A DNA stretch of 64,000 bases from Vandiemenella viatica (GCA_031002005.1 JARYHS010013631.1:66709832-66773831), one strand, 5' to 3'; positions 44,438 to 54,678 are shown, counted from the first letter of the stretch. The notes: generated from the sequence alone by a model not told the origin. Program-made: numbers and translations.

Positions 44438-45060
44438 ATGGACAGAAAAGAATTTATGAACGGATTCACTCCTAAATTTACGACGGGTCCGAGAGATAAA
44501 GCTACCATTCACCAAGTAGTAGAGGTCAGTCCATCAGTGAGGAGACTTCTTCTAGACCAACTTAGAGCAGTGACGTCAAAGATACGGTCCGCGGGCCGCA
44601 TCCGGCCCCCGGGCCCTATCAATACGGCCCGCGATCGCAATATGACACAGAAAGAAGAATCATGTTTTTTTTTTTTTTTTTTTAGAGATTTTAGACTTCA
44701 CTCGATTCCTCTACGGAAGTACATTTTTTTATTATTTGAATCTGGTCCGCCTGCACATTCTAAATTTAATATACGGCCCTCTGAAAAATTGAGTTTGACA
44801 CCAATGACTTAGAGCTTACATCGAGTTCTGCGCAATTTCGGTAAAAGACTACACTGTTGTTACAAAGTGCGTAAAATTCCAAGATCTGGGACACCTGAGT
44901 AAGCACTGTCCAAAAGAAAAAAATTACCTGCGCGTACTTCGGCCAAGACGACCATAAAAAGAGCGAATGTCCCAATTCATCGCAAGAGAAGATATGCATT
45001 CCTTGCCAGAAACGGGGAAAAAGTTGTAAAAAGAGAGTTAAAGATTGCCCAACTTGCCAA
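44438..45060 (+). pseudogene. R1-clade LINE ORF1, C-terminal part with zinc knuckles
   Basis: Continues ORF1 after the 44345 frameshift (KFTTGPRDKATIHQVVEVSP). It is split by the 239-bp hAT MITE and resumes in frame if that insert and one 8-bp duplicate are ignored. Three knuckle regions follow. The first (44868-44909) is C-x2-F-x4-H-x4-C and the second (44929-44970) has the same C-x2-F-x4-H-x4-C form. In both, the second cysteine of a CCHC knuckle is Phe (TTC where TGC is expected). The third (from 44995) begins CIPCQKRGKSC. The two first knuckles are one frame apart, so another indel separates them. Knuckles bind the element RNA. Confidence 0.7.
44568..44806. mobile_element. hAT-type MITE nested in the R1-clade LINE
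   Basis: A 239-bp element with imperfect inverted ends (cagtgacgtcaaa at the left; cattggtgtcaaa on the minus strand at the right) and a perfect 8-bp target duplication, acttagag, at 44560-44567 and 44807-44814. An 8-bp duplication with CA..TG ends is diagnostic of hAT. The subterminal text (cggcccgcg, ggcccccgg) and an internal T-run lack coding capacity. Its insertion post-dates the LINE. Confidence 0.9.
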
Positions 45061-45445
45061 TTGTTGCTACAACGACTTAAAAACAAAATCGACTATGGCC
45101 TGCAAAAGCCCAGGAGTGGAAACAACCATTAACAATTAATTGATGTCATCAAGAAACTAATTTTGGCAACGATCGGTAAGGCAGGTAAAAGCCTCAGAAA
45201 AAGAAGGGTAATCCTCAGTATAGAAGAAGGAGAAATGCAATCAGAGCAGCAAAACACATAGAAAAACTGGCACAGAGAACAAGGAAAGAGTTCGTGAATC
45301 TGGGCACACAGACCGATGACTCACCTATGCAAATAAGAGAAATTTCCGCAACTACTGCGGAATAACTTAGCATACCGCAATAGAAAAGATGTGGTCTTGG
45401 TTATTTTAAGTATTGGGAATACCCATCTAACTCACAGGTAGCATC
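45061..45445. other. LINE interior between ORF1 and SINE insert, decayed
   Basis: Lys/Arg-rich readable patches but no named domain. It belongs to the R1-clade LINE, either the ORF1 tail or the inter-ORF region. Confidence 0.5.
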
Positions 45446-45452
45446 AAATACT

Positions 45453-45641
45453 AAACGGCGGTTCGAATCCCCGTCCGGGCATCCAGATTTGGGTTTTCCA
45501 TGATTTCCCAAATCACTCCAGGCAAATGCCGGGATGCTTCCTTCAAAAGGCCATGGCCGAATTCCTTCCCATTCCTTGCCCCCATCCTTTCCCGTCTCTA
45601 AAGACCTCGCTGTTGAGAGACGTAAAGCAGATAAAAAAAAA
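45453..45641 (+). repeat. SINE-A copy (A2) nested in the R1-clade LINE
   Basis: Starts at the B-box (cggttcgaatcc; A-box missing), then a near-consensus core, the A2 hairpin (cgtctctaaagacctcgctg ... agagacg), gtaaagcagat and an A tail. Flanked by aaatact at 45446-45452 and 45642-45648, a short target duplication. Among the youngest-looking copies. Confidence 0.9.
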
Positions 45642-46067
45642 AAATACTGAAAACATTACGGACGAAAAAGCAAAAGTGGAAACCGGGGATCTAAAATCTG
45701 TACCAGTTCATCCTGACCGAATATATGCGAATTTTGAAACCAACTTGCGACTCACAAGACTTGAGGAGGTTCAAACACTAACCCTGGTTCTTCGGCACAT
45801 AACAAGAGTTTAAATCCAGGTGGTAAGCATGTATCTTTCCCTCATCCAGTGGCAGTTCATAGGATTCAGCTGAAAGCAAAAAATCTGGCAACAGATTATT
45901 CCCAGATACTCACTTTGGATAAGCAAGTTTTTGAGAGGAGAGGCGAAATCTTCGATCCAGATATTCTGTACAAGCAGTTTGTACAGACTCACAGCAGGAC
46001 CATACGAGATGCGAGACTACCCTGGCCTCAATGCTATGTTTACACGAGGAATCCTTCAGTCACTCTC

Positions 46068-46787
46068 CAAGTTTAGGATCGCGCAACTCAATGCCAAGAG
46101 AAGTACTACCGTCCTGCACGAAGCAAGGAAACTGGCAGACGAGCTGGGCTTCGACGTTATCTGCCTCCAGGAAGCATACTCTCAACAAGGAAATATTCCC
46201 ACATGCCTGTGATGTCGCAGGTGTTGAATAAGCACATCGGAGTAACTAAGCTAACGCAATTTTGTGATGAGCACACCACATGTGTGGAGATTAGCACATA
46301 CTGGGGAAATTTCGTTTTACTGAACATTTATTTTCAGTATCGAGATGAAATCAAACCATATTTGAATAAAATAAGGGAAATACATTTAGCACTCTCAGAC
46401 CAACCGATGATAATAACGGCTGACGTAAACGCAAAATCAGTTCTATGGTACAGTCGTCGAACAGATGCTAGGAGTGAATTGTTGTTAGATTTGATTAATG
46501 AATTGCAGCTGGAGGTCAGGAACAAAGAGTGTAATCCTTATATCTACAACAACACAACTGGTGTCAGCACCAATATCGACGTAACTATAACAAATAACGC
46601 TGCAGGGCATTTGCTGCATGACTGGAGAGTGATGGACAACTTGACAACCAGCGATCACAACATCATACAGTTTGATGTAGGCAGAGAAAGGAGAATAGCT
46701 GACCCGGGAAAAATCTACTTCAGAAGGCAATACAACTTGGGACAGACGGCATGGCAAGGGCGGGAGAAGCTTTTGTCACTCCGGTAG
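46068..46787 (+). pseudogene. R1-clade LINE ORF2, AP-endonuclease domain
   Basis: Begins FRIAQLNAKRSTTVLHEARK, with GFDVICLQEAY (the LQE motif: catalytic Glu), shifts frame near 46212, then continues in a 194-codon frame: FVLLNIYFQYRDE, PMIITADVNAKS-LW (the D-x-N box, kept), RSELLLDLINE, TNIDVTI, and TTSDHNIIQFDV (the SDH catalytic Asp-His, kept). These are the ordered blocks of R1-type endonucleases, which nick the target DNA to prime reverse transcription. The only major breaks are the shift near 46212 and the one near 46740 leading into the linker. Confidence 0.8.
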
Positions 46788-47314
46788 TTTCAGAAGAAGA
46801 CGTCGATGTGGACAACGTGGCGAAGGAACTAACATGGGTGATTCAGGACACAATGAGAGATGCTTTTCCTCTGAAGAAGATTGGCGGTACAACAGATAGA
46901 TCCTGGACCGAGGAATTACTAGCACTGAGAGCAAAAGTAAGGAAAGCTAGAAAACCCTACCAAAGGAGAAGAGTAGCTGCAGAAAAAGATTTTCTTCCTG
47001 TCAGATACAGGAAACTGAGAGTAGAATACAAGAAAAAAATTGTAACAACCAAGCAAAGAAGATGGGAGTCATTTGTGCAAGAAAATCTGAAGGTTAATCC
47101 ATGGTGTACTCCGTACAAATTAGCTACTGGTAAAATTCGACCTCCCACCTCGTTATTTTCAATCAGAAGAGAAGACGGATCAATTAATACTAACTGGAAG
47201 GAATCAGTGGCTGAATTGTTGAACAACTTACTGCCGCACGCAGACCAGAGGAAAATACTGTACAACAAGATGACATCTACCGAGAAATGTGGCAATCCTA
47301 TGTCAGTGGACTAA
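46751..47314 (+). pseudogene. R1-clade LINE ORF2, linker before the RT
   Basis: A 187-codon frame with RSWTEELLALRAKVRKARK, RYRKLRVEYKKKI, RRWESFVQENLKVNPW and YKLATGK, the conserved basic linker between endonuclease and RT in R1-clade elements (KaR..yq, NPWG..Yk..). It closes with LLNNLLPHA (the block just before RT motif 0), then a shift into the RT frame at about 47285. Confidence 0.75.
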
Positions 47315-48360
47315 TGGACAGCGACATATCCCTGGACAAGGTGATAACAACAATCAATTCTCTGAGCTTGGGAAAAGCAACAGGACCAGATGGAATCCCG
47401 GCTGAGGTGCTCCAGAATTTGATCTTGGATAACGCTGCAGGTAATTTGCTGCATGACTGGAGAATGATGGACAACTTGACAACCAGCGACCACTACATCA
47501 CAAAGTTTGATGTAGTAAACTATTTAACAAATGTCTTAGGCAGGGAAGAATACCAAGCATCTGGATGCGTGGGGAAGTTGTAATACGCAAGAAAGGAGAT
47601 AAAAAAGATCCACTCATACCGGACCGCTCGATCTGTCTATTAAACGTCATGGGGAAGGTTCAGGGAAAAGTCGTGTGTAAAAAGCTTCAAGACTTTAGAA
47701 CAACCAGAGGAATGAATCCAGATCAGTATGGTTTTAGGGCAAGAACGTCAACTGAGGATGCAATAAACCGAGCCATCTAAATAATTGAAGGGTCAGAGAA
47801 AAAATACGTTAAAGGAATAATGATTGACATAACGGGGGCTTTCGACAATTTGTGGTGGCTAGCACTGTTTGCAAGACTCCCGCAAATTCACTATCCCCAT
47901 CGGCTGTACTACAGTCTGAGAGACTACTACAAGCGCAGCACTGTTGCTATGAGGTACCCTAACAACATAATCAAAAGAGACATCCCTGGGGATCTGTCTG
48001 TGGCCCTATCTTCTGGGATTTAGCTTTAGAACCAGGACAGGAAATTCTTCAACAAACACCAGAATTGCTAGGATTGGTTGCCTTCGCAGACGATCTTCTT
48101 CTGCTAGTTGAGGGGATGTCAAGAGCTGAGATTGAAATGAAGTGTGAAAAAGTGCTAAAAGTTCTTGTGTAGTGGTGTGAGGAAGCTAAACTTAAACTCG
48201 CAACCAATAAAAAAAATTACATGGTGTTCGCGAAGAAAAAGCAACTGAAACGAAACCCTAATATTAAGATAGATAAGACGAAAATACGAAGAAGTCCAGT
48301 CAATAGATACTTGGGCTTGTGACTGAATGAACGCCTTAATTTTCGGGCCCATCTGGAGTA
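47287..48360 (+). pseudogene. R1-clade LINE ORF2, reverse transcriptase
   Basis: RT blocks in order: ITTINSLSLGKATGPDGIPA (motif 1), then an alien 87-bp insert duplicated from the endonuclease (47429-47515), KKGDKKDPLIPDRSICLL (motif 2), NPDQYGFRARTSTEDAI, IMIDITGAFDNLWW (motif A, first Asp kept), IPGDLSVALSSGI (degraded PQG box), VAFADDLLLLVEG (motif C, FADD kept, near 48080) and NRYLGL. Stops after DAINRAI, SSGI and others. It would copy the element RNA onto nicked DNA if intact. Confidence 0.8.
47429..47515 (+). repeat. 87-bp internal duplication of the LINE endonuclease segment
   Basis: Positions 46594-46680 (encoding NAAGHLLHDWRVMDNL and TTSDHN) recur at 47429-47515 with roughly ten differences, between RT motif 1 and motif 2. 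Both copies run in the same orientation and have equal length. Confidence 0.9.
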
Positions 48361-48459
48361 GGTCTATGGAAGAGCTCTATTGAAAGTGAATAGAAGCATA
48401 AGTACATATAGGACACAGACAGATCCAGATCCCTGCTCTGGCAATGAAGGCGTACCACA

Positions 48460-49182
48460 ATGGTACTCGCATCAATCGTCGTTTACGCGGCTAGTGTCTG
48501 GGCTAAACACCTCAGAAAGGTCAATCCGAAGGAAAGAGTCCGGAGATTGCAACGAACCATACTAATCAGGCTCACAGGCGCATATCGTACAACATCAACA
48601 TCAGCCCTAACAGTAGCAGCAGGTGTACTACCCCTGGATTTAGAAGTGAGGATACGCGTAGCAACATATTGACTGAGAAAGAACAGGATGGACAAGTTTG
48701 TGGAAATAGTTGGGAAAGAAGTAAGCACAAAGGAGGAAGTATAGTATGCATTGATTGAGGAATGGCAAAACGAATGGGAACCTAGCGAAATTGGTTGTAG
48801 AACGTACGACATGTTCCCATCCGTAGCTGAAAGAATCAGCATGGAATTCTTTCAACCTTCTCCTGGGCTAATCCAGTACATAACCGACCACGGACCAAAC
48901 AGAAGCTTCCTAAAGAAACGCGGAATTTCATCAACCAGCAGGTGCGAGTGTGGAGAGGAAAACACACCAGAGCACGTGGTGTGGGAATGTTGGACAGCAG
49001 TGGAGAAGAGGTACACACAGCAGCAGCAGCTTCAAGAGCTCAGGGTATTCGATATACTGCGATCTGAAAGACTATGGCACATGCTGAGTGAAAGTGCAGA
49101 AATAGCCTCCCAAATCGAAAAACAAAAATACTTGGAGTGGAAGAAAGCTGAGGGCGGGAACCGACGAAGACATCCACCATGA
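48460..49182 (+). pseudogene. R1-clade LINE ORF2, C-terminal region with Cys-His knuckle
   Basis: VVYAASVWAKHLRK, then RLQRTILIRLTGAYRTTSTS and TVAAGVLPLDLEVR are the post-RT blocks typical of R1-clade ORF2. A stop interrupts near 48670. The final 143-codon frame (48751-49182) has ITDHGPNRSFLKKRGI, then CECGEENTPEHVVWEC, the C-x-C-x7-H-x4-C knuckle near the end of R1-type ORF2. The coding part ends at 49182, followed by about 500 bp of 3' untranslated sequence and an A-rich tail. Confidence 0.8.
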
Positions 49183-49707
49183 CCTGCCGTAATCACCACT
49201 GAGTTTCCCAGAGGAGTCTCCCTTCTGAGTGACTGCTGGAGTCAATCATGTATTCTAGGAGGGTAACCTCCAGAAGCGCTGGGGTCTCCACCGCAGTCGA
49301 TACCAGGAGAGAGAGGTACGCCAGGTGCTGCAGTCGGGGCTCTTTAAAAATATACACGCCATTCTGGCCATCTGGACATCTAAGACATCTGATGATTTCT
49401 AATAGTATAAATTGGACAGTCATATCACTCATTTAATATATGTTGAAGATAGCTGTTCAGACTGTAGGATAGAAAGAATTTTTCAAATACCTATATATCC
49501 TTGTAGTTAGATATTAGATTCTGTTGTTCATACTGTAACTTGTTTCCTAACTTAGTTGTTAAGTTCATTCATGGGGTTCTACTTGTATTTTATCATAATG
49601 GTGATTATTTTCAGTGTAATACTGTTTTAAGAGAAGAAGATTTAGAGGACCTGCCTCCAGAAGCTGGGTCAAAATGTATATGGAAAATAAAATAAAATTA
49701 AAAAAAC

Positions 49708-49904
49708 ATATTCATCTTCAATATTTGAATTAAAAACAATCTTACTGGATCGTTGTCGACGATAGAAACTTGATTTTCTAATGTTTTGGGGTTTTTTGGC
49801 TCTTTTTTAATTTTTCCATAAATGTTTTCTTTTTATTCTTCTATTTATCGCCTTGTAGCAGTTAATTTTAAACCAATAAAAGATGAGTCAATATCCCAAT
49901 AAAT
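49708..49904. other. AT-rich spacer
   Basis: No feature. Confidence 0.5.
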
Positions 49905-50136
49905 TACTTTTTTCTTTTACGCCTCATAGACGTTACGTCGTTAGACGTGGGAAAGAACTCGAGGCAAGGAACTGGAAGGAATTCGGCCAACACCTTTTGA
50001 AGAAACCATCCATGCATTCGCCTGGAGTGATTTCGGGAAATTAGGGAAAACAGTAATCTGGATGTCCTGACGGAGAGTCGAACCCGCGTCCTCCCGAATG
50101 CGAGGCCACAGCGTTACAACTCACCCACCACGTTCA
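49905..50136 (-). repeat. SINE-A copy (A1-like)
   Basis: Minus orientation: T-rich start, ttttacgcctcatagacg, gaaggaattcggcc, gcattcgcctggagtgattt, a decayed B-box (gagagtcgaaccc), and a head ending cacccaccacgttca. Its head adjoins the target duplication of the next SINE. Confidence 0.85.
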
Positions 50137-50151
50137 GTGTCAGTTGAATTT

Positions 50152-50398
50152 TTTTTTAACTTCTTTACGTCTCTTAACAGCGAGGTCTTGAGAGACGGGA
50201 TAGGATGGGGGGCAAGGATGGGGGCAAGGAATGGGAAGGAATTCGGCCATGGCCTTTTGAAGGAAGCATCGCGGCATTTGCCTGGAGTGATTTGGGAAAC
50301 CCTGGAAAACCCAAATCTGGATGCCTGGACGGAGATTTGATTCGAACCAGCGTCCTACCGAATGCGAGGCGAGAACGCTAACCGTTAAACCGCCCGGT
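50152..50398 (-). repeat. SINE-A copy (A2) with 15-bp target duplication
   Basis: Minus orientation, full length, flanked by gtgtcagttgaattt at 50137-50151 and 50399-50413. The A2 hairpin (cgtctcttaacagcgaggtc ... agagacg) is intact. A small internal duplication (ggggcaaggat) lengthens the core. The clearest single insertion in the window. Confidence 0.95.
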
Positions 50399-50439
50399 GT
50401 GTCAGTTGAATTTCAAGATTACAGATAAACCAATTTCCA

Positions 50440-50660
50440 AGTTTTAAACTTTTGTCTTCGAATTATCCAAAGTACCTGGGTGATCGATATTCGTTCGGCA
50501 TCTTTCGATTTCTGTTCAGTATCCTTAGAGACGTTTGTGAGGTATTAATTTTATCGGGGACTGCACCACCTTCGGAAATTTCATCCAAATCCAAATCGTT
50601 AGCGCCGTTCCCGAGATCCAATATATATATATAAATACAAGAATTACTCGTTCATATAAG
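50440..50660. repeat. Possible end of an unclassified mobile element
   Basis: The text gttcccgagatcc followed by (AT)n and aaatacaagaattactcg has the look of a repeat terminus that I recall from several insect genomes. No second copy is in this window. Confidence 0.25.
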
Positions 50661-50680
50661 ATAAAGTAAAGTAAATAAAT

Positions 50681-50949
50681 CGGGATTACTGGAGATCGCG
50701 TTCCGCCTGGATTTGCCGTTGTAAAACGCCAGAATCCTCTGAAAATATTTTCCGAAGTACATTCAACTGAATTATTCCGGTCCAGGATGTATTATAACCT
50801 AATTTCTGCTTGAAAATAATAATAGTCTACAGGCTTTATTACAACGTAATTACTGCTTGAAAATAATATGTCTTGCGATTGACTACAGCAGTATAATGAC
50901 GTCATTAATTAATGTTATTTTGGCGGAATCGCGATCTCCAGTAGACCCG
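50681..50949. mobile_element. MITE-like structure with ~27-bp inverted ends
   Basis: The left end contains actggagatcgcgttccgcc (about 50688-50707). The right end at 50922-50949 is its near-perfect reverse complement (ggcggaatcgcgatctccag, then tagacccg). The 269-bp span includes part of the tandem repeat family below, so the ends may belong to that family. No target duplication was seen. Confidence 0.6.
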
Positions 50950-51465
50950 GTCGTTATTCATTTTTCCTTACAAGCCTTTCCTGAATAAATTCCTACTACC
51001 ACCACTAGTAATGTCAGTCGTTATTCATATGAGGGTAATAGAAGCTATGATTTTCGAAAGCAATATTAGTGGAGGTTGTGGTTAAGTTGACCATTGACAC
51101 ATTTTGTTACAAAATAATTCACTCTGAAATGAGTTTTACAAACCAATTAAACTGGTTTCATAAGCGCCATGTAGTTCCATACGCATCGTGCTGAATTGTG
51201 CCTGAACTAGCAATAAAACTGATACTACATGGATAGCAAAACTTTTCAGGATTCATAATTTGTTTTTAATTTTATTGGTTTTATACTTCCGTCGTCATTA
51301 ATTCAGTAGAAGTTACTACTGTATTGCTATGTAAACAGCAAATCAAATATGTAGAACATTACCAAATCTAGGCCACTAGCATTATGTAATAACAATTCCG
51401 TATAATTAACCAACTGCAAAACCGTCATTTTTGACGGGCTCGAAGCTAGTGTTATTAATATTCTT
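50716..51465 (+). repeat. Unclassified repeat, copy A
   Basis: About 750 bp that recur at 52685-53365: aatcctctNNaaatattttcc, taatttctgcttgaaaata, gtcttgcgattgactacagc, gagttttacaaaccaattaa, ggccactagcattat and ccgtcatttttgacgg in order. Relative to copy C it carries an extra ~140 bp at 50891-51030. No coding region. Confidence 0.85.
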
Positions 51466-51835
51466 GTTGACAATGTGACAAACAAGTCAGAAGTTACTAT
51501 ATATATTGCAAAAAATTTGTTTAAAACCTTTTAGAATCAATATGACTACAATAAAGATTTATATATGTTTAAAATAAGGCGAGACGCACTCATCCTATTA
51601 TATAAAACGCTAACGTGGCGTCTGCATGCGTCGTCTATAGCTGCTACACTTATTGGCTACAGAACGGTCACGTGACAGCCGTCACTCGCCAATCAACAGC
51701 CACCATATTGCATTCCTTCCTCCATGTTGCATTTTGTTTATTTACTACAGTTAGATATTGTCTCTGAGTTAGATGCAGAAACTCGTGCAAGGAGAATGGT
51801 GTTCGATGTTTATGTTATATTATTTGTATCAGTTA
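51466..51835. other. No supported gene
   Basis: At 51590-51660 the text tcctattatataaaacgc followed by GC-richer sequence resembles a Helitron-like 5' start, but this is a weak signal. An 86-codon ORF (51724-51984) consists mostly of two diverged internal repeats that are part of the local repeat family. Confidence 0.3.
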
Positions 51836-52240
51836 TACGCCAAAATTCATGTAAGGAGAAGGGATTCAATATTTACGCTATTTTATCTGTGTCAGTTATA
51901 AGGCCCAGGTTAAACCATAACCTAAGATTTTTTCGGCAGACGGTAAGAAACATTGAAGTGTATTTAAAACTCGGAGAAACGTAATGATGTATTGGTCAAA
52001 TAATAACAGTTATCCGTTTTCTAAATTATAGTCTACGTGATCTTAAGTAAAATGCATTTATTTATGCAAAATCCTATCCAAATACTCTGATAATCTGACC
52101 AGAGTAACGTATTCATATAACAAAAGATATCATTAAAAATGACTAATTCGTTTCTCCTTATAAGCTTTTCCAGAATAAATTCTTACTACCATTATATATG
52201 ATACCATTAGTTTTTGATACATGTGTTAACTATTAAATGA
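51836..52240 (+). repeat. Unclassified repeat, copy B (partial, diverged)
   Basis: Shares attcatgtaaggagaagg, gttaaaNcaNaacctaNgat and aagaaacNNtgaagt with 52477-52620. Its end (ttccagaataaattcttact) matches the extra segment of copy A (tttcctgaataaattcctac). Confidence 0.65.
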
Positions 52241-52476
52241 GATTTAATATAAACTTTTGATTAGATTTAAACAGTCAAGGATATGACTATTTACAGTATA
52301 AGCGATATGACACTCGGAATACAACAACGATATTACTTCCGCAAAATAGCAGTGAGCAGAGATATTAGAAATACGGAGAGCAGGGAAAAAAATTAATGCG
52401 AGGCAATTATGTGTCACAAAGTTACAATTAGTACGTTCGTTTAAATTTACATATTGCTTTTTATTTATCTGCGACA

Positions 52477-53370
52477 ACCAGATGCAAAAATTCATGTAAG
52501 GAGAAGGATATTGTATGTGTACGTTATATTACCTGTATCAATAATGAGTACTAGGTTAAAACACAACCTACGATTTTTTTTTTTTTTGGCCGGAGATAAG
52601 AAACGATGAAGTTTATTAAAAACTCAGAGGAAGTTTACCCGAAATGTACGAATCACGAAATATATCATTCAGATAAATGGCAGATATCCGTTTTTTGTGG
52701 TAAAATGCAAGAATCCTCTAGAAATATTTTCCGTAGTACATTTAACTGTATTATGCCCGTCCAGTATGTATTACAACCTAATTTCTGCTTGAAAATAATG
52801 GTAGTCTACAGGCTGTATTACAACGGAATCACTGCTTAAAAACAATATGTCTTGCGATTGACTACAGCATTTGAGAGTAGTAGAAGTTATGATTTTCGAA
52901 AGCAATATTAATGGTGGGTTGTGGTTAAGTTGACCAGAAAGCACACCGTCACATTTTATTACAGCGTAATTCATTCTGAAATGAGTTTTACAAACCAATT
53001 AAACTGCTTTCATATGCGCCAAGTTACTGAAGGTATTAATAAATGCGGGTGAACGTAGTTCGTACCTATCGTGCTGAAGTGTGCCTGGACTAGGAATAAA
53101 ACTGATATTACATGGATAGCAAAAGTTTCTGGATTCCTAATTTATTTTTCATTTTATTGGTTCTATACATCCGCCTTCATTAATTCAGTAGAAGTTACTA
53201 CTGTATTGCTATGTAGAACATTATCAAATCAAGGCCACTAGCATTATCTAATAACAATCCCGTATAATTAACCAACTGCAAAATAATAATAATAATAATA
53301 ATAAAATGAACTGCCAGAATATGGCGTTCAAACCGTCATTTTTGACGGACTAGAAGCTAGTACTATAATT
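52477..53370 (+). repeat. Unclassified repeat, copy C
   Basis: The 5' part (52477-52630) matches copy B; the 3' part (52685-53365) matches copy A. It therefore shows the fuller order of this repeat family: B-like segment then A-like segment. Ends with the same ccgtcatttttgacgg palindrome as copy A, after an inserted (AAT)n tract. Confidence 0.8.
53282..53304. repeat. (AAT)n microsatellite
   Basis: About seven AAT units inside copy C, absent from copy A. Confidence 0.95.
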
Positions 53371-54459
53371 GCGCTCTCTAATATAATTAAAATTAGAAGT
53401 TAAATTTGAGTCACCATGGCGCGCTGAGTGTTCCATGTGTATATTGTGGATTAAGTTGAATGTTCTAAAAATCATTTTGCAGTTTAAAAAAAAAATGAAT
53501 AATGAATAATTTGAGAAATTGACTTTCAAATAACAAATATAAATAAAAAAAAAAATCAGTTGAATAAAATTGTAATAAGTCTTAAAATTTTCTGACATAC
53601 CTATTATCGAAACTAACTAAGTTCTCTTACAAATGTTATATATTATTCTTTTTTAGAAAAAAATTATTTAATGAAATATTAAAATTGATAATATTATTCG
53701 GTTTTTGTAAAAATTATACTCTAAAAAGAATGCGGCAGTCTTACTGTAATCTATAGGAGACTTATTATTGCTGTAAATTATCAATCATTTCCGGATGAGA
53801 ATCTTCTGGGAAGAATAGTTTTGTAGTTTTTTGCCAACAATTGTGGATTAAAAATATCCAAACATTTTCACAGTTGCCAGTTTTCATTTGATAGTCATGA
53901 AGATGTCTAAAAAGAAATCCTTCAACATCCTATCCCCCCTCCCCCAATTAACTTCTATGATTATTTCCACACCATTAATTTTTCCAAATTTTACATTTCT
54001 GAGGTAACAATCCTAAGAATTAGCGTTCTGGGAGCTCATTGTTTGAGGCGTATACTTTCAAAAGTTTCTGAGTCAGGCCACGGGTTTAAAATCCAATGAG
54101 AGAGCGAGTTTATAAGCGTTTGATTTGATCACATGAGTTACGCCAGTACGTTCTGTTGTTCGGCTTCCACGTTAAATCGTAGGTCCTAGAGGAAAGGAAA
54201 TTGCCGTCCTACCCCTGACACAATTGCTTGGTATGCCTCCTTCGGAAGAATCCAACCAACCTGCGCATTGTGGACTAAGTTAGTTTAACTAAAACGTCAC
54301 ACATTTACAAATTTCGAAATTAATGGACACAAAATTATAATAATATCATAGACGGTAAACAAGTGATTCCATTAGGCTTACGTCCGTTATTCAGACATAT
54401 GGAACACTTAAAAATGATTAAAGGCAGGCCGAAAGATGACTATAACATCAACAAGTATT
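53371..54459. other. No gene seen
   Basis: Very AT-rich to 53880, then mixed. 54025-54110 has faint tRNA-like text, not enough to call a SINE. Confidence 0.4.
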
Positions 54460-54678
54460 TTTTTTTTAGACTGATTAACGTCTCCTATAACAAAACTAGG
54501 TCTTTAGAGACGGGAAAGGATGGGGGACAAGGAATGGGAATGAATTCGGCCATGGCCTTTTGAAGGAAGCATCCCGGCATTCACTTGGAGTGATTTGGGG
54601 AAACCATGGAAAACCCAAATCTGGATGCCCGGACGGGGATTCGAACCGCCGTCCTCCTGAATGCGAGGCCAGAACGAC
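54460..54678 (-). repeat. SINE-A copy (A2), 5'-truncated
   Basis: Minus orientation, near-consensus core. The head stops at gaggccagaacga, and the copy is flanked by caagtatt at 54452-54459 and 54679-54686. Its hairpin stems (cgtctc and gagacg) are kept while the loop has diverged. Confidence 0.9.

Larger units (their letters stand above)
43434..49707 (+). mobile_element. Near full-length R1-clade LINE, multiply interrupted
   Basis: A CpG-richer 5' leader (about 43434-43799) precedes ORF1 (coiled coil, then zinc knuckles), followed by ORF2 with AP endonuclease (46068-46740), linker, reverse transcriptase (47287-48360) and C-terminal Cys-His knuckle (to 49182). The 3' end is A-rich at 49683-49707. 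The domain order and the endonuclease and RT wording fit the R1 clade, whose members often have fixed target sites. No target duplication was seen and the 5' edge is estimated. Stops and frameshifts kill both ORFs. Later insertions: a hAT MITE (44568-44806) and SINE-A (45453-45641). An 87-bp endonuclease segment is repeated inside the RT region. Confidence 0.8.

Noticed and set aside
54025..54110. tRNA-like text that could be a SINE head
   Set aside because: Only a weak A-box and a poor B-box (cgggtttaaaatcc); no body or tail.
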